64,000 bases of DNA from Pachypanchax playfairii (Eukaryota; Chordata; Actinopteri; Cyprinodontiformes; Aplocheilidae), in contig SSNP01000015.1 in NCBI GenBank assembly GCA_006937955.1, positions 2,358,403-2,422,402 on the forward strand, read 5' to 3'. A model generated the notes under the pieces. It saw only the letters and a list, made by a program, of their open reading frames with translations. It was not told the DNA's origin and searched no databases. Shown here in pieces: positions 1 to 11,654 of this stretch (position 1 is its first letter; each line of letters opens with the position of its first letter). The position numbers and the translations under genes are program-made.

Positions 1-104
1 GGCAAATTAAATGCAAATCTCACATGAAGCAGCTGTTTTTGGATTTTGTTATTTGTGGGTACTTCACTCACTGACTAAACAATGTATAAAGAGTGCTAGC
101 TTAC

Positions 105-1943
105 CTTGATGAAGGAGACGTTAGAGGGGAACTCCCCAGGCTGAGCAGTGCACGTTTCTGTTAGTGGAGGAGCAGCGATGGGTCCCCTGGAGATCCGCAG
201 AGACACTGGGAAAGAGCAGCTCATGTGGCAATCACCAGTGGGGGGATCACAAACTTTCTGCTGTATCTCATTTGTTTTGCTGTCGCTTCCATGGGTTCCC
301 ATTTCAGCTGTGTGACAGGAGTTGGAGTCATTAACAGCATCTGCAGTGTCACTTTGTTCCCTCCCTGCTTTTTCATTTTCAGTCTTACTCCCAGGTTTGT
401 TTTGTTCCTTCTCTGAACATGCCTGGAACTCATTCTCATTGCTCTCCTTGTCATCGCCAGTCTTTTTCCCCTGCGCTGCACGCCTGAAATCTTGGGTCTG
501 CAACTCGGACAGATAATGTCTAATGTTCTTACGAGCTGCATGTATCAGGCCGCCATCGATATCTAGGCCCAAAATGCGGGCAGGTCGAAACATTTTGGCA
601 ATATAGAGCGTCAGGTGGCCCGAGTTGCACCCCAAGTCCAGCACATCTTTACCTTCAAACCACTCCTGGCGAAGCACATGTGTACGTGGGTCTTCACTAC
701 TTCCTGGGTTGCGATATCCATAATACTTGTTGTAGTTCCCATACTGGAACTTCTTCTGGTGTTCCTTTGTATGACCATGGGGCTGTTGGTGATGGCGAAA
801 TCCCGGTGTAGTTTTGGAACCACTTCTTGGTGTGTGAAACGTACTTCTTTGCCCCCCTGTGTTGCAACCTCTGTCTCCAAATCCTAACTTACTCAAAGGG
901 GTAGAGTGGGTGACAGGGTGCTCCATCTTTCCTGAGTTGCGCCTTCTTTTGCGTCTACTTGCGTGCTGGTACGGCACTGATGGCAGAGTAGAAGTAGCAT
1001 CCTCCATGGACACAGATGTCACCTCCGCAGTGCAGCTGGCTGAGTTGTCAGCTGTGTGTTCATGGGAATCTGCCGTGCCACTGGAGAAACTGTTGGACTC
1101 TTTGGAGGCCTCTTGTGCAAAACCCGAACTGGGAACACTTGGAAGTTGTGCAGAGATGTTAGTTTTGACCTCACTTTTTTCAGATTCAGAGAGGTTTATC
1201 TGTGTAGCTGAAATCCCACTCCCAGCTCCGCCTCCTCCATGATGTCTGTTTCGATGTCTTTTCCTCCCACCGCTCTTAAAAGGGGACGTCAAAAAGCTGC
1301 TTCCCGCAATCCCACTGTTTAGGTTCAGTGGATCAGTGATGTCTCTGGGGATGAGGATCTCAACGGGGTCTCGACTCTTTGCTGGCAGCGGTGAGGATTT
1401 TGGCGTCTCCGCGTTAAGTGCCTTGTTGACCTCCTCATCCAACAGGCTGTTGAGATTTAGTGGGTCAAAAATGTTGCCTCCTAAGAGGAAGTTTGTCGGC
1501 AGGACGGAGTCACTCTCTGAGTTGGCTCTTCGTCTCCTCTTCCCAGATGACGGATGTTTGAAACTGCAGCTTGCTGTGTAGCGCCGCTTGGTAAGTTTCG
1601 TTTGCTGCTGCTGCTGTTGTTGTTGTTGTTGTTTAGGATGATGGAAGCTATTCCTCCGATTGATGCTGTTTTCGTTGCCTCTGGGTTTCTGCCCAGCACT
1701 ATCCGTGCTGGTGTGCTTTGGTGAGGCAGCAGTTCCTGGAACAGGACAAGCAGCCGTAAAGTCAGGGGTGGCTGCAGCTTCCTCCATCGTCACAGACACT
1801 CCGCCATAACCTGCGGTGCAATCCGACAGCTGCAGAGATGACGCCGAGCTGGCCTGTGGACTGCCAGCTTTAGCAGTTTTCTCATCGACAGACATCTGCT
1901 TTAGATTCCAAAGAAAACAAATACATTGAAAATTCTTCTGGGT
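105..1943 (-). CDS. mepce: mepce, 7SK snRNA methylphosphate capping enzyme, 5' coding exon (3' part outside window)
   Basis: MEPCE adds a methyl group to the gamma-phosphate of the 5' end of 7SK snRNA and stays in the 7SK snRNP that holds P-TEFb inactive in the nucleus. Coding runs from the ATG at 1895 down to 105 (597 codons), where SFIK meets a GTAAGC donor; an acceptor after a pyrimidine tract sets the exon start at 1943. The first ~370 residues are low complexity and basic, with a 10-Gln run (about residues 89-98) and Arg/Lys clusters. The Bin3-type methyltransferase fold starts near residue 400: SAM motif DVLDLGCNSGH (about 415-425), then GLDID and NIRHYLS. A roughly 100-residue acidic/polar insert separates NIRHYLS from SLRISRGPIAAP. 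The end of the fold lies in exons beyond the left edge. Identification is firm from these family motifs. Confidence 0.93.
1602..1631 (-). repeat. CAG/CAA repeat encoding 10 glutamines in mepce
   Basis: Ten consecutive Gln codons in the mepce reading frame, CAA and CAG mixed. A coding microsatellite in the disordered N-terminal part of the protein. Confidence 0.9.
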
Positions 1944-2958
1944 CTGAAAGAGAAGAAAAACATATCAAATAAAATACAAAATAACCATGTGACCTTTGTT
2001 GAGCTTCTCAGAAGGTTGTAACAAAGTTACTTTAAGTTATATCCTTTTAACTAATGCAAGGATCAGCATTTATTATTTGGAACTAGGATAAAATTCAGAT
2101 TCCAAAAAGTAAAATAGAAACCAATCAATGCCAGTTATTACTTGATTATATTTTGATTCTGCTTTAAAATGACAATAAAAACCAAAAGAAAAATCTGTTT
2201 TTAAGAAAATATGTCTAAACTTTTACTGCTTCATTCTTTTTTTCTTGCAGTATTTAGCAAACTGTAATCTTCGTTTTATTTTTGTAATGCAATGTTCAAA
2301 TTTTACTTGATTTTTGACCAATAAAGTTGACTCAACTTCTCATTAAATAAACGGCAATTTAATTTGCTTTCAGCACCTGGCTACATTTGACAGTAAATCG
2401 ACACAACAATGCAACTAATACATTATATCACATAATAGGATAAATCGGCTAACATTACGACTCAGTGGGAATCTGACAATCTGCAAAAAATCGAGTTTTT
2501 TCATGGTGAAACATTTTGTATTTGCATCAAATGGTTTTTAAATTAGCTCTTTCCTTTCAGTGTAATTGTTTTAAATAGTATCATATAAAGTAATAGTTTT
2601 CTTTTTACATGCAGTTAGTCTGTGCAGCGACATTCCTCGGAGATTCGAATCAGAACCGAACCTACTGAAGCTGAGCTGAAAAGTTTGGGAGTCGGTGTTG
2701 GACAGTTATCTTGTTAGCACACTAGCTTCTAGCTTCACATCGCGGGCCAGAGCGCTAAAAACGTCGAGTAAACGTTCGGCTCCACTTCGACCAAAAGGCG
2801 ATATTAAACGATCAGCAGAGAATCTACATCAATATGCAGTTGCCCGAATCCTCGTAAAATCGCAAGTCATTTTTGTGAAAGTGATACTTTCTCCCATATG
2901 GCCACCTACCAGCAGCGTGCAGTCAACAGTGTAGTCACCATCAGAATAACAATCTCAC

Positions 2959-3060
2959 CTCGCTTCCCTCCGCCTCCAACCGCCGGACTGTCACTGCTGC
3001 ACTCCCTCCGCGCGAGCTAACGTTAGCCACTAGCACAAGTCTCTCAACTGAAACACAACA
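2959..3060 (-). promoter_or_regulatory. Candidate noncoding first exon and promoter of mepce
   Basis: On the minus strand a GC-rich stretch ends in a strong donor (GCGAG|GTGAGA, boundary at 2959). It would splice to the acceptor at 1943, giving an intron of about 1.0 kb. The block around 2950-3060 is CpG-containing, unlike its AT-rich surroundings, as expected for a housekeeping promoter. The 5' end (about 3060) is a guess; no TATA box is evident. Confidence 0.55.
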
Positions 3061-3209
3061 GCGGGAAGCTACACAAACACGCACGGTGCGGGTATTTTTG
3101 GCAAGTCTGTTGAATTCAATGGCCCCTCTGTCTCCTTATATATCTTCTTAGTTAACTCTAACCGGTTAATGTCGGTGAATAAATGATTATATTTGCTAAC
3201 AGAGTCAGC

Positions 3210-3353
3210 ATGGCGGCGCATCCGGGCTCCGAGCTGTGGCTCAATGTGACTGGGGCGGGCGGAGATCCCTGCAAGGTGGGGAAACTCTCTGCTGTCACCC
3301 GGAGCTTCACACACCTCCTCCTGAGGGCCGAAAACAAATATTTGTCAGTTTAT
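3210..3353 (+). CDS. Putative divergent first exon, unknown product
   Basis: An ATG in good context (GTCAGCATGG) opens a 47-codon ORF, MAAHPGSELWLNVTG..., ending at TAA 3351-3353. It starts about 150 bp from the presumed mepce first exon and points the other way, as in a bidirectional promoter. An AAG|GTGGGG site after codon 22 could be a splice donor, so the ORF may be a first exon and not a complete peptide. I do not recognise the protein and found no downstream exon. It could also be chance. Confidence 0.25.
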
Positions 3354-3837
3354 TAAAAGTCAACTGGTAAGTGAAAGAAAAAACTCTGTATATATTACAT
3401 TAAAGCTTAACAAGCATTGGCAAATATTGTTTAAACCAGTTCAACTTTTTAGCTTCCGCTATAAAATAAACAGAATTCCAAACATTTATATTAAGACAGT
3501 TAGACAATCACTTCCTTTGTTACATTTTTACATTTATTTTTCCACTTAACACATATTTCACAGTCATTTTTAAATTGATATTTTTTAGGGATTATCTCAC
3601 TCCCCACTTATTGTTTGATGACCCACAGTAGAATCCGATTAATGAAGTGATCAATCAATTACATCAAAATCGATTACATTTTCCTGTTTTAATCAAGTCA
3701 GAAACTAATAAATTATGTCTCTTTGACCCATTAGTGTATTTAATGTAATTCTGGACGTGTCCCAAAACTATGTTTTTTTCTTGACTCATTTGTTAAGTGT
3801 GTGTGGAATTACATAAAATGATGATTTAGGAATTTAC

Positions 3838-3996
3838 TACTACTACTACTACTACTGTCATTTAGCAGACGCTTTTATCCAAAGCGACTTACATTGAGAG
3901 AACATACAAGCAAGAATTCAAAGAGAAGGAAAAAAATATAAGGAGGCGGACTGTTTGGAGTCCAGTTTAATTCCGACGCTGATACATCAAGTGTAA

Positions 3997-4031
<35 letters not shown>

Positions 4032-4925
4032 NNNNNNNNNNTTTTTTTTTTTTTTTTTTTTTTTTTTTTTGTGAGAGATAAATTCTCAAATCGCTATCAT
4101 AAATCACAAATTAATCCTACATTAACACTGAAAGTGTTCTTTAAAGAGGTGAGTCTTAAGTCTGCTCTTAAAAGTAGCTGCAGACTCTGAGGATCGGACC
4201 GAGTTTGGTAGGTCATTCCACCATCGGGGGACAACAGAGGAGAAGAGTTTGGAACATGATCTCATGCCACGTTGTGGTGGAAGCGCTAGGCGTCTTTCAG
4301 CGGCTGAGCGTAGCTGACGCGTGGGAATGTAGGTTTGGATGAAGGAGTGAAGGTAAGTAGGAGCTGTGTGTGTTAGAGTCTGGTAAGCCAGAAGCAGAGC
4401 TTTGTATTTGATGCGTGCTGCAACTGGAAGCCAGTGCAGGGAAATGAGCAGCGGAGTGACATGAGCCCTCTTGGGCTGGTTGAAGACCAGACGTGCTGCT
4501 GCGTTCTGAATCATCTGCAGAGGTTTAACCGAGGACGCCGGAAGACCGGCCAGCAATGAGTTGCAGTAGTCGATCCGGGACAAGACCAGGGCCTGGACCA
4601 GAAGCTGTGTGGTGTGGTCTGTCAGGAAGGCTCTGATTTTCCTGATGTTGTAAAGCGCGAATCGACATGAGCGAGCTACGGAGTTAACCTGCTCTTTGAA
4701 GGACAGCTGGTTGTCCAGTATGACACCAAGGTTTCTGGCGGATGTTTTGGGGAACAGCGTGATGGAGTCAAGCTGCACTCTTATCTGAGGAGGTAAGGAG
4801 TTAGCAGAACACCATAAAAAGGTGGAGTAGTTCTGTCTTTGTCCCAGACTTGACTTTAGATTAAAAAACATGTAAACAAAATAGGCAAGTTGTCTTAAAA
4901 GTCTGAAGAAATCCACATTCTGCAT
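3838..4925 (-). mobile_element. L2-type LINE, 5'-truncated 3' end with RT C-terminal ORF
   Basis: On the minus strand an open frame of 267 codons (4925-4122) matches the part of L2/CR1-like reverse transcriptases downstream of the catalytic YADD: RNLGVILDNQLSF, SRIDYCNSLLAGLP, IQNAAARLVFNQPKRAH, SLHWLPVAARIKYK and a PRWWNDLP-type end. The catalytic palm is missing, so this is a dead 5' truncation. The 3' part carries the fish L2/V-SINE-type tail (TTTATCCAAAGCGACTTAC on the plus strand, near 3875) and ends in a (TAG)n-type microsatellite at about 3838. The frame is uninterrupted, which suggests a fairly recent insertion. Confidence 0.85.
3998..4071. repeat. Poly-T tract with 10-base assembly gap
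   Basis: About 60 T bases interrupted by ten N (4032-4041), inside the 3' UTR of the L2 copy; read on the LINE strand it is poly-A. The true length is unknown. Confidence 0.9.
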
Positions 4926-5188
4926 TGCTTTGCAGAGGTTTTAGGTCTCTATTTTCTTTAAACGTTTGTTTCTGACATCCAGATTTTCTTGAGATCTTTT
5001 ACATTGACCTTGAGAAATGCTTCATTTGGCTTTCTGCTGATCTTTAAGATTTTTCTCAGGTCACAAGTCAGGCCTTGTTTAATTTTTTTGTTTGAATCTT
5101 GTCCTTAATTTCCAGTTTGCGAAGATTTGGTTTGTCTGTTTGTAATCAAACACATACCAGAATCATTTACTCAAGAAAAGACACATAA

Positions 5189-5250
5189 TAGTGCTGTGAA
5201 AAAGTATTTACCCAACTTTACCCTATGAGAAAAAGTAATTGCTCCCTATT
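5189..5250. mobile_element. Tc1-like terminal inverted repeat remnant
   Basis: Begins AGTGCTGTGAAAAAGTATTT and continues with a GAAAAAGTAATTGCTCCCT block, the terminal sequence of a common fish Tc1 family. The same end, inverted, closes the copy inside capn6 at 47157. I see no transposase coding next to it, so it is a solo or internally deleted end. Confidence 0.6.
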
Positions 5251-6659
5251 CAAGGACTGATGAGAACCAAAGTTGCTGACCACAGCTGCCAATATGATTA
5301 AAAAATAGCATGTTTGTGGGACTATAACTGACCTCTCAGGACGGTTAGGTTTAGACACAAGAGGAGATACAACCCCAGGTTTATCAGGGGGACAGAGCGG
5401 CTAGTAAAAAAGAACAAAGGAAAACCATTCAAGCTTAACTCCAAGGCCAATGTACGTCCCTTTCTGATCACACCATGGGTTCTGTTAATGGGAACCATAG
5501 AAGAAGAACCAAGAGGATTCTGTTACTGACAGAAAAACACAAGAAGCCAGAGAGTTTCAGATTGGAATCAAATAAAATATACTTAGGCAAAACTTTAAAG
5601 TTAGTGGGAGAAACTCCTTTGGACTGAAGGGACAAAACTGGATCTTTTTAGCCTGATATTGTTGTGTTTTTTTGTTTATCATGGCAGGATACAACAAATG
5701 TCTTTTCATCTATATAACGTTTTGATGACAACAGAGTTTCATTGTGGTTGGTTCTCAAAAGTTCAAATCATCCACCAGCTGTGTTTAGAAACTATGGAAA
5801 GCAAATCCTCTTCTTTTAAATGATTTTAGTATAAGGTATATGTAATTGTTTATAGATTTTCCATTTTTTTCCAGCCTTAGTGTTGATCATAATAATTGAG
5901 CAGAAGGTGGTGCTGCAGTACTGGATTATCTGAATTTACTGGGGACATATCTGTTCCCTAAACAGCCACATGGGGGAGACCAAATGTACTTCCACATCCT
6001 GCTGTACTGCATACTAAATGCAGCCTGTACCTAAATCTGCAGAAACAGACTCGACAGTCTTTTCTTTCACCGTGTTTCTCCTTCTCACTCTACACTGGTT
6101 GCTATTGTTGCTCAAGAGCAAACAGAAATCTAACCTCTTGCAGTTTAGCTTTATTATTAGTTATATTTGGGATGAAACAGCTGCTTTTGTCTCTTTAAAG
6201 AATGATGGTTGCATCATAGGTTGGTACCTGCATTAAATGCATGATTAATGAGCCAAAACAACAGACAGACCTCATTCCACCATGAGAAGGGCTCCCACAG
6301 GGCATTTTGTAGTTGTGGCAACAGGAGGGATTATATTAGCAGGTGAAATATGGCTTTGACAGAGAGACCAAAAAATCAACCCGTCCAGTACACAAAAGAA
6401 TTCGGTTTTAGGGAGAAAATCATGGAATCTGTAGGACTTTTTATTAGAAAGTCATAGAACAGAATAATACTCTGTTGCCATGGTCACGGGCAGATTTCAT
6501 TTAGCAACGTATACCCAGCAGGTACACCTGTTACATATCACATTTACAATGATTAAAAACAACTATATTTTAACTTAATTTAACCTCATAGGTGCAACTA
6601 AATAAAATAAATGTTTAATTTGACTGTAAATACAGTTTTTTTCCCAAAAAATTTGCAGG

Positions 6660-6784
6660 AATTTTCCATTTTCTCTACCTGCTTGTTCCTGTTCAGGGTT
6701 GCAGGGAGCTGGTGTCTGTCTCCAGTGATCACTGAATGAAGGGCAGGTTACACCTTGGACAGGTCGCCAGTCCATCACAGGGCT
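6660..6784 (-). repeat. SINE-like teleost repeat, 3' part
   Basis: The reverse complement reads CCTGTGATGGACTGGCGACC followed by GTCCAAGGTGTAACC and ends GTAGAGAAAATGGA. This is the 3' half of the repeat seen more completely at 59447-59735 and again at 26741-26850. Confidence 0.7.
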
Positions 6785-8899
6785 GCAGTAATATTGGTGA
6801 ACCTAAATAAACTATATTTTAACTGTAATACTACATAATGTTATAAAGTCTTTCTAGTGCAGTCATTTAAAAATATGCACGTAGTGGTGAGGGACAAATA
6901 TTTGCATAAAAATAGATCAGGCAGAAAATCAGAAGTGAACCGCGGTATCAAAAGCACTTATTGTATGAAAATCAAGTGTTTTTTTAAAGAGAACTTGAAA
7001 TGTATTGAGACTGTAGTTCTTTAGCAGCTGCTGAAGAACAGATTGAATTAAAATTGCATGAAAATCTGCTTCCCAGGGTGAAACAAAGATGGTTTCTTCT
7101 GTCAGGCATTTGACGTCCTCTCAAACTCCTGCAGCAGGGTGTAGGGTGTTACTGCCAACAGCCTACAAATTCTTACAAACCTGAAACTTGGATCAGAATT
7201 AAAATAAGAAGGAAAGTCCAGTTGCCATTTTTAGGAAAAGTTCTTAGGAGTTTCTAAAATGTCTTAAAACTTTCAAGATGATTCAAGTCGCATTTTGTGG
7301 CTGGAAATATGAGCATATTTGAAAAGTTCATTGCCGATGTCTCAAAGCTGCCTCAAACCATTCTCGATTTAGTCTCTGTCTGAAAGTGCAAGACATGTGA
7401 GAGGACTTTGGGAGGTTAGTTTGTAAAACTAAGTTGTGACTAATTGGAGAACAAAAGGATAATCTGACATTCCAAGAATAGAGAATAAAATCAGAGCAAG
7501 TTTTGATCATGTTAGAGTATAATAAGGAAACTCCACGAAGAAATTGCAACAACAATAATATTTGCACAAGTGTTGCAATTTACTTACAGTTTCAATGTAT
7601 GCAAAAGCATCTTAAGTACCAAGTTTATGTAATTCCAACTTAAAGCTTGCGTATTTGTGTAAAATTTGTTTCTCCAGCTAGTTCCCCACAGTTTCAGCTC
7701 TGTGACATGCTAATCTAACAGGGACTAAACCAATCGGATCATACGTGGTAATAATGATGCGTTGAATCATATAAGTCATCCTGCCCTATTCCTGAGGGTC
7801 ATAAACATATTACACATTGATATTACAGTAGAACAGAAACCCAGCAAAGTGCATTGACCAGAGAACTTTTTGCAATATGAGATGTCTTTTCGCAGGGCAG
7901 ACAGGACGTTTACTGAGATCAAATCAAAGCTGTGAGTGTCATTTATTTTACCAGCTGCAAAAATGCTGTTCTGACACTAAACTCATGGCTATAACGAGCT
8001 AGACCCTAACATTTGATTTCCCTGCTGTCGAGTTGACAGCTTGCTACTAACTGGGTTCTATATCAGTACCCCAGACGCTGGTGGGTAAATGAGTCACCCC
8101 CCCTTTAATCTCTAAATAAACAGTGGCGAGGCTACCTGTCCCCCCCGGCCTCTGTCTCCCTCCTTTCTCATGTTAATGTGGGTTCGGCCCTCAGTCCTAG
8201 GCACCATCTGCCTTTCCCCAAGTTTTGGGCCCCAAACTCTCCAGACGTGTTTAATTGTTCTTGTGTGTCCAAGCAGAAAGTGGTGAGTACACACGGCTCT
8301 CGTGGCCCAATAGGGCTCGTCCGTCAAGAGCACGAGCCGGCGGCTCATTAGCCCCCATGTGACAGAGGGAAAAGGGAGGGCCACTCGTGTGTCCTGAGTG
8401 CACAGACATCAGGCCAATCCACTGATTGTTCTGTACATTAGCATTTTTTTGTGGGACGGCAGTGCGAGCGACCGTTGGCTGAGGGATCAATCAACAGGTC
8501 AACATGCTGTTGAAAGTGTCTGTTTCATTTTCAAATTGTCCCAGAATTATTAAGACGGATTGTTTTTTGACTGACCTTTTCAAGGTGAACTTCATACATA
8601 ATTCAAGTTTTCTCAGGATTCAATCATAATGTGTAGTGGGCAGATGGAGAAACAAATGAGTAGTGCTAATAATTTAAACTTTACAATGTTATCAGCACAA
8701 AGTAAACAAATATAATCTGGTGATATGAAGAAGGAACTGCAGAACCAAAAGAAACTGTCAGTATAAGAGTAATTTGATAAGTACTTGCCACCAACAAACA
8801 CAGATAATGTGTATGTTTTGTGTGCCTTACTCGAGCTTATTTAACTTTGGTGAAAGCATCATTCAATCAATGACTCTCAGAAGAAAAACTATTTTTTTA

Positions 8900-8945
8900 C
8901 AACATCTAATTTCCCTTTGGGAATAAATAAAGTATATTTAGATTT
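8900..8945 (+). repeat. Short retroelement 3' tail remnant
   Basis: AATTTCCCTTTGGGAATAAA followed by TAAAGTATA resembles the ATTTCCCT-GGGATCAATAAAGTAT tail of a fish non-LTR element. Only the tail is recognisable. Confidence 0.4.
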
Positions 8946-11287
8946 GAATTCCAGTTGACTTTAGTCCAGAAAAGATGAGAGATTTGACAGATGAGGGTAT
9001 TAGTTAAAACATGAAGACTGAAGTGAAGTATCTTTTTCAAGCTTATTATTATTATATACAGTAGAATTCACATTATTTATGATAAAACAAAGCTGAATTT
9101 CAAGGGTGAAACAAAATGAACATGTGATGAATATAGAGACCCAACATGTGCTCCCTATCATCTTCACTGGATATTTTAAACTGGGATGGGACATGTTGCA
9201 TAGCGATGGATTAGAACATTTTGTTGCTCTGCCAAAGAAGAGCGATCAGAGTGATTATTCCCAAACCTTTTAACTTCTGAGCCCCAAAATAAAACTGTTT
9301 AAAGCTTGTGACCTGTAAATGTTGTTGATTTGAGTTCACAAATTTGGCTAGTAAACCCAAGCGAATTATGACACAAACAGATTGAACAGAGGAACTAAGT
9401 GTTTTGATTTTGGGAAGGATCTAGGTACTCTTAGTTGTATTTATTATGTGAGAACTGAGCTGCTTGGTGGAGCTCTGTGCTCTCTGATTACTTTCTATTT
9501 ATTCATGTCATCACATGTGGTGTTAAATATGTATGTTTTTTCCATACGGATAATAATTATATTATTTATATTTAATTTGAACTGATTTCTGGGGATTATC
9601 TGAGGACCCCTATGTGTTGTTTCATGACCCACAGCAAGGTCTCAACCCCGTGGTTTTTGGAATCACTGATCTATAGGACACATTTTATCTATTGCTCCAT
9701 TGCACTGATCTAGTGCTGTGCAAACTAATTTCACGTATAATTTTATAATAGCTTTAGCTTTTAGCTTTCCCAACATGCCACATAAACATTATTTGAAGCA
9801 TTGTGTCTCTTATTTGCAGATATATTGAAAAAAATGTTTTGTTTCATATTATAATAATTAGCCAAGGTGTGCACACACTTTATATCCAATAGGACAGAAC
9901 ACTGACTGATAGATTATCTGTTTCCATCAGGCCAAATTTTCAACGCTTCATGCTGCTGGCTGCATTGAGATGAGTTATTGAACTGTCCAAGCAGAGGGGA
10001 ACAAGGCCGCCTCAGAGCTGCAGCACACAATGGCCCAGCTGTCAGTGGGCGGGGCTTCTCCAGACCAACGTTGTCATGGGTAGGACTTTTTTGTTGGCTT
10101 TTGAGAGCTGATAGGTACTCCTGTGTGCGGCTGCCACTCACTGACTATGTTGACACAAGGCTTGTTTGATCATTAGTGAGTGTGCAGCGTTAAGGATTTG
10201 TTCAACACAGAAAGGTCAGTAGAGGTGAGGTGAATGTGGACGCTATGAGGTCTGAACGTCTGTGAGTGGACATGGCGCACAAAGGGTGTGTGCAGTTGCA
10301 AATGATAATAATAAAGTAGAACAGTTGAACATATAAATATATACACAATTAAAATAAATCAGTTTGGGTGTTATTGTATCAAAAGTGACAGATTTGAGTT
10401 TTATTATATCTGCTTCCTGTTTTTTTCTTCTTGGGTTTAATTTTGTGTTACAGCCATGTTACTCCTGACTCATAATTTGTCTTTCCAAGCTCGTGCACAC
10501 ACAAAAAAGCTCTGTCTAATCCCCAGACTCATGATTTGCCTCCCAACACCTGTTTTACATTCAGAGGCGTGTCTGTGAGCTTCTCTGTGTTGATGTCCTT
10601 TACTGAGGGTTTTAAATAACTAATGTGTGATTTCACTGTGCTCTGCTGATGATGAATGTGCACAGTTGTGCAGCACTAATCTTGAAATATTATTAACTTG
10701 GATTACAAACAAAAAATGGATGCTAAACACAACCTTAGAATTAACTATTTTCCTTCAATATACAAAATATAATAATATCCTAAGCATCTTTTATTGTTTT
10801 ATAAGTTTTATATTTCATTTCCACTGATCACCCAATTTAAAGCCTATACCTTGCCACAACATATCACCAATAAATCACCTGGAGCTGCCATGTTGTATAG
10901 ATAATATAAGATGGATTTGTTTGCTGGAGGTTTCACTGTCATAAGGATGCTATAATAAAATCTTAAAATCCTTTAGAACAGATTTATGAGGCTGTGTAAC
11001 TGCCCTGAAATCCCAGCAGACGTGCCCAGATCTTAACCGTTATTTCCCTTTGGAGGATTACAGACTAACGAGCAGTTCTAAAATGATACCATTAGGTCCC
11101 TAATTTGATGTTCCAGACACTACATTTATATAGTAATTATTGATTATAGACCGTATTGCACCAAATTTCAGTCTAAAACTAGCAGTACTGGAAATTGAAA
11201 GTAACTGATTACGTGTGAAATCTTTTTGTGTTGTGACGTAATTTCCTGCTGAAGCAATCTGAAGGTTCCCTGTTTTTATATTTTCTT

Positions 11288-11654
11288 GATGATAATATCT
11301 AGAATTTTGGAATGATCCAGATCAATCTTTTATCCAGACCAATCCTTGGTATCATGTAGAACCTTCTGGGAACTCATTTTTATCAAGAACCTGGACCATT
11401 TATTGTGGCGTTACATACAGATATGTTAAAAACAGCTCTAGCTCGCAATGATAAAGAAGCATTAAAATACTTCCTGGATCCAGATGTTGATCCGGATCAC
11501 CCTTAAAATCCACTCACTTCTTCTTTGCTCCATTTCTGACCTTTCCTGAAAATTTCATCCAAATTCATCCTGAACGATTTGTGTTATCTTGTTAACAGTC
11601 AGATAAACTAGCAAACGCTGGTGAAAACATAAACATAACCTGATGGAGGATAAT
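11288..11654 (+). repeat. Interspersed repeat with GATCCAGATCAATCC core
   Basis: The stretch from ATAATATCTAGAATTTTGGA through TTGGTATCATGTAGAACC recurs inverted at 22623-22711. Its right part (AACGCTGGTGAAAACATAAA... ATGGAGGATAA) resembles the 3' end of a common fish non-LTR/SINE family (GCCGGTGAAAACA...GGAGGTAAT). No coding potential is left. The family assignment is uncertain. Confidence 0.55.

Noticed and set aside
225..887. Plus-strand and other-frame ORFs over the mepce exon
   Set aside because: They lie opposite or out of frame with the long mepce reading frame, which has clear methyltransferase motifs; the overlaps are shadows.
1336..1699. Further small ORFs overlapping the mepce N-terminal region, including an Asn-run frame
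   Set aside because: The Asn run is the CAG/CAA repeat read in another frame; no independent support.
2695..2934. 79-codon plus-strand ORF in the mepce intron
   Set aside because: No family motif; it overlaps the intron and promoter of mepce on the other strand and has no convincing splice structure.
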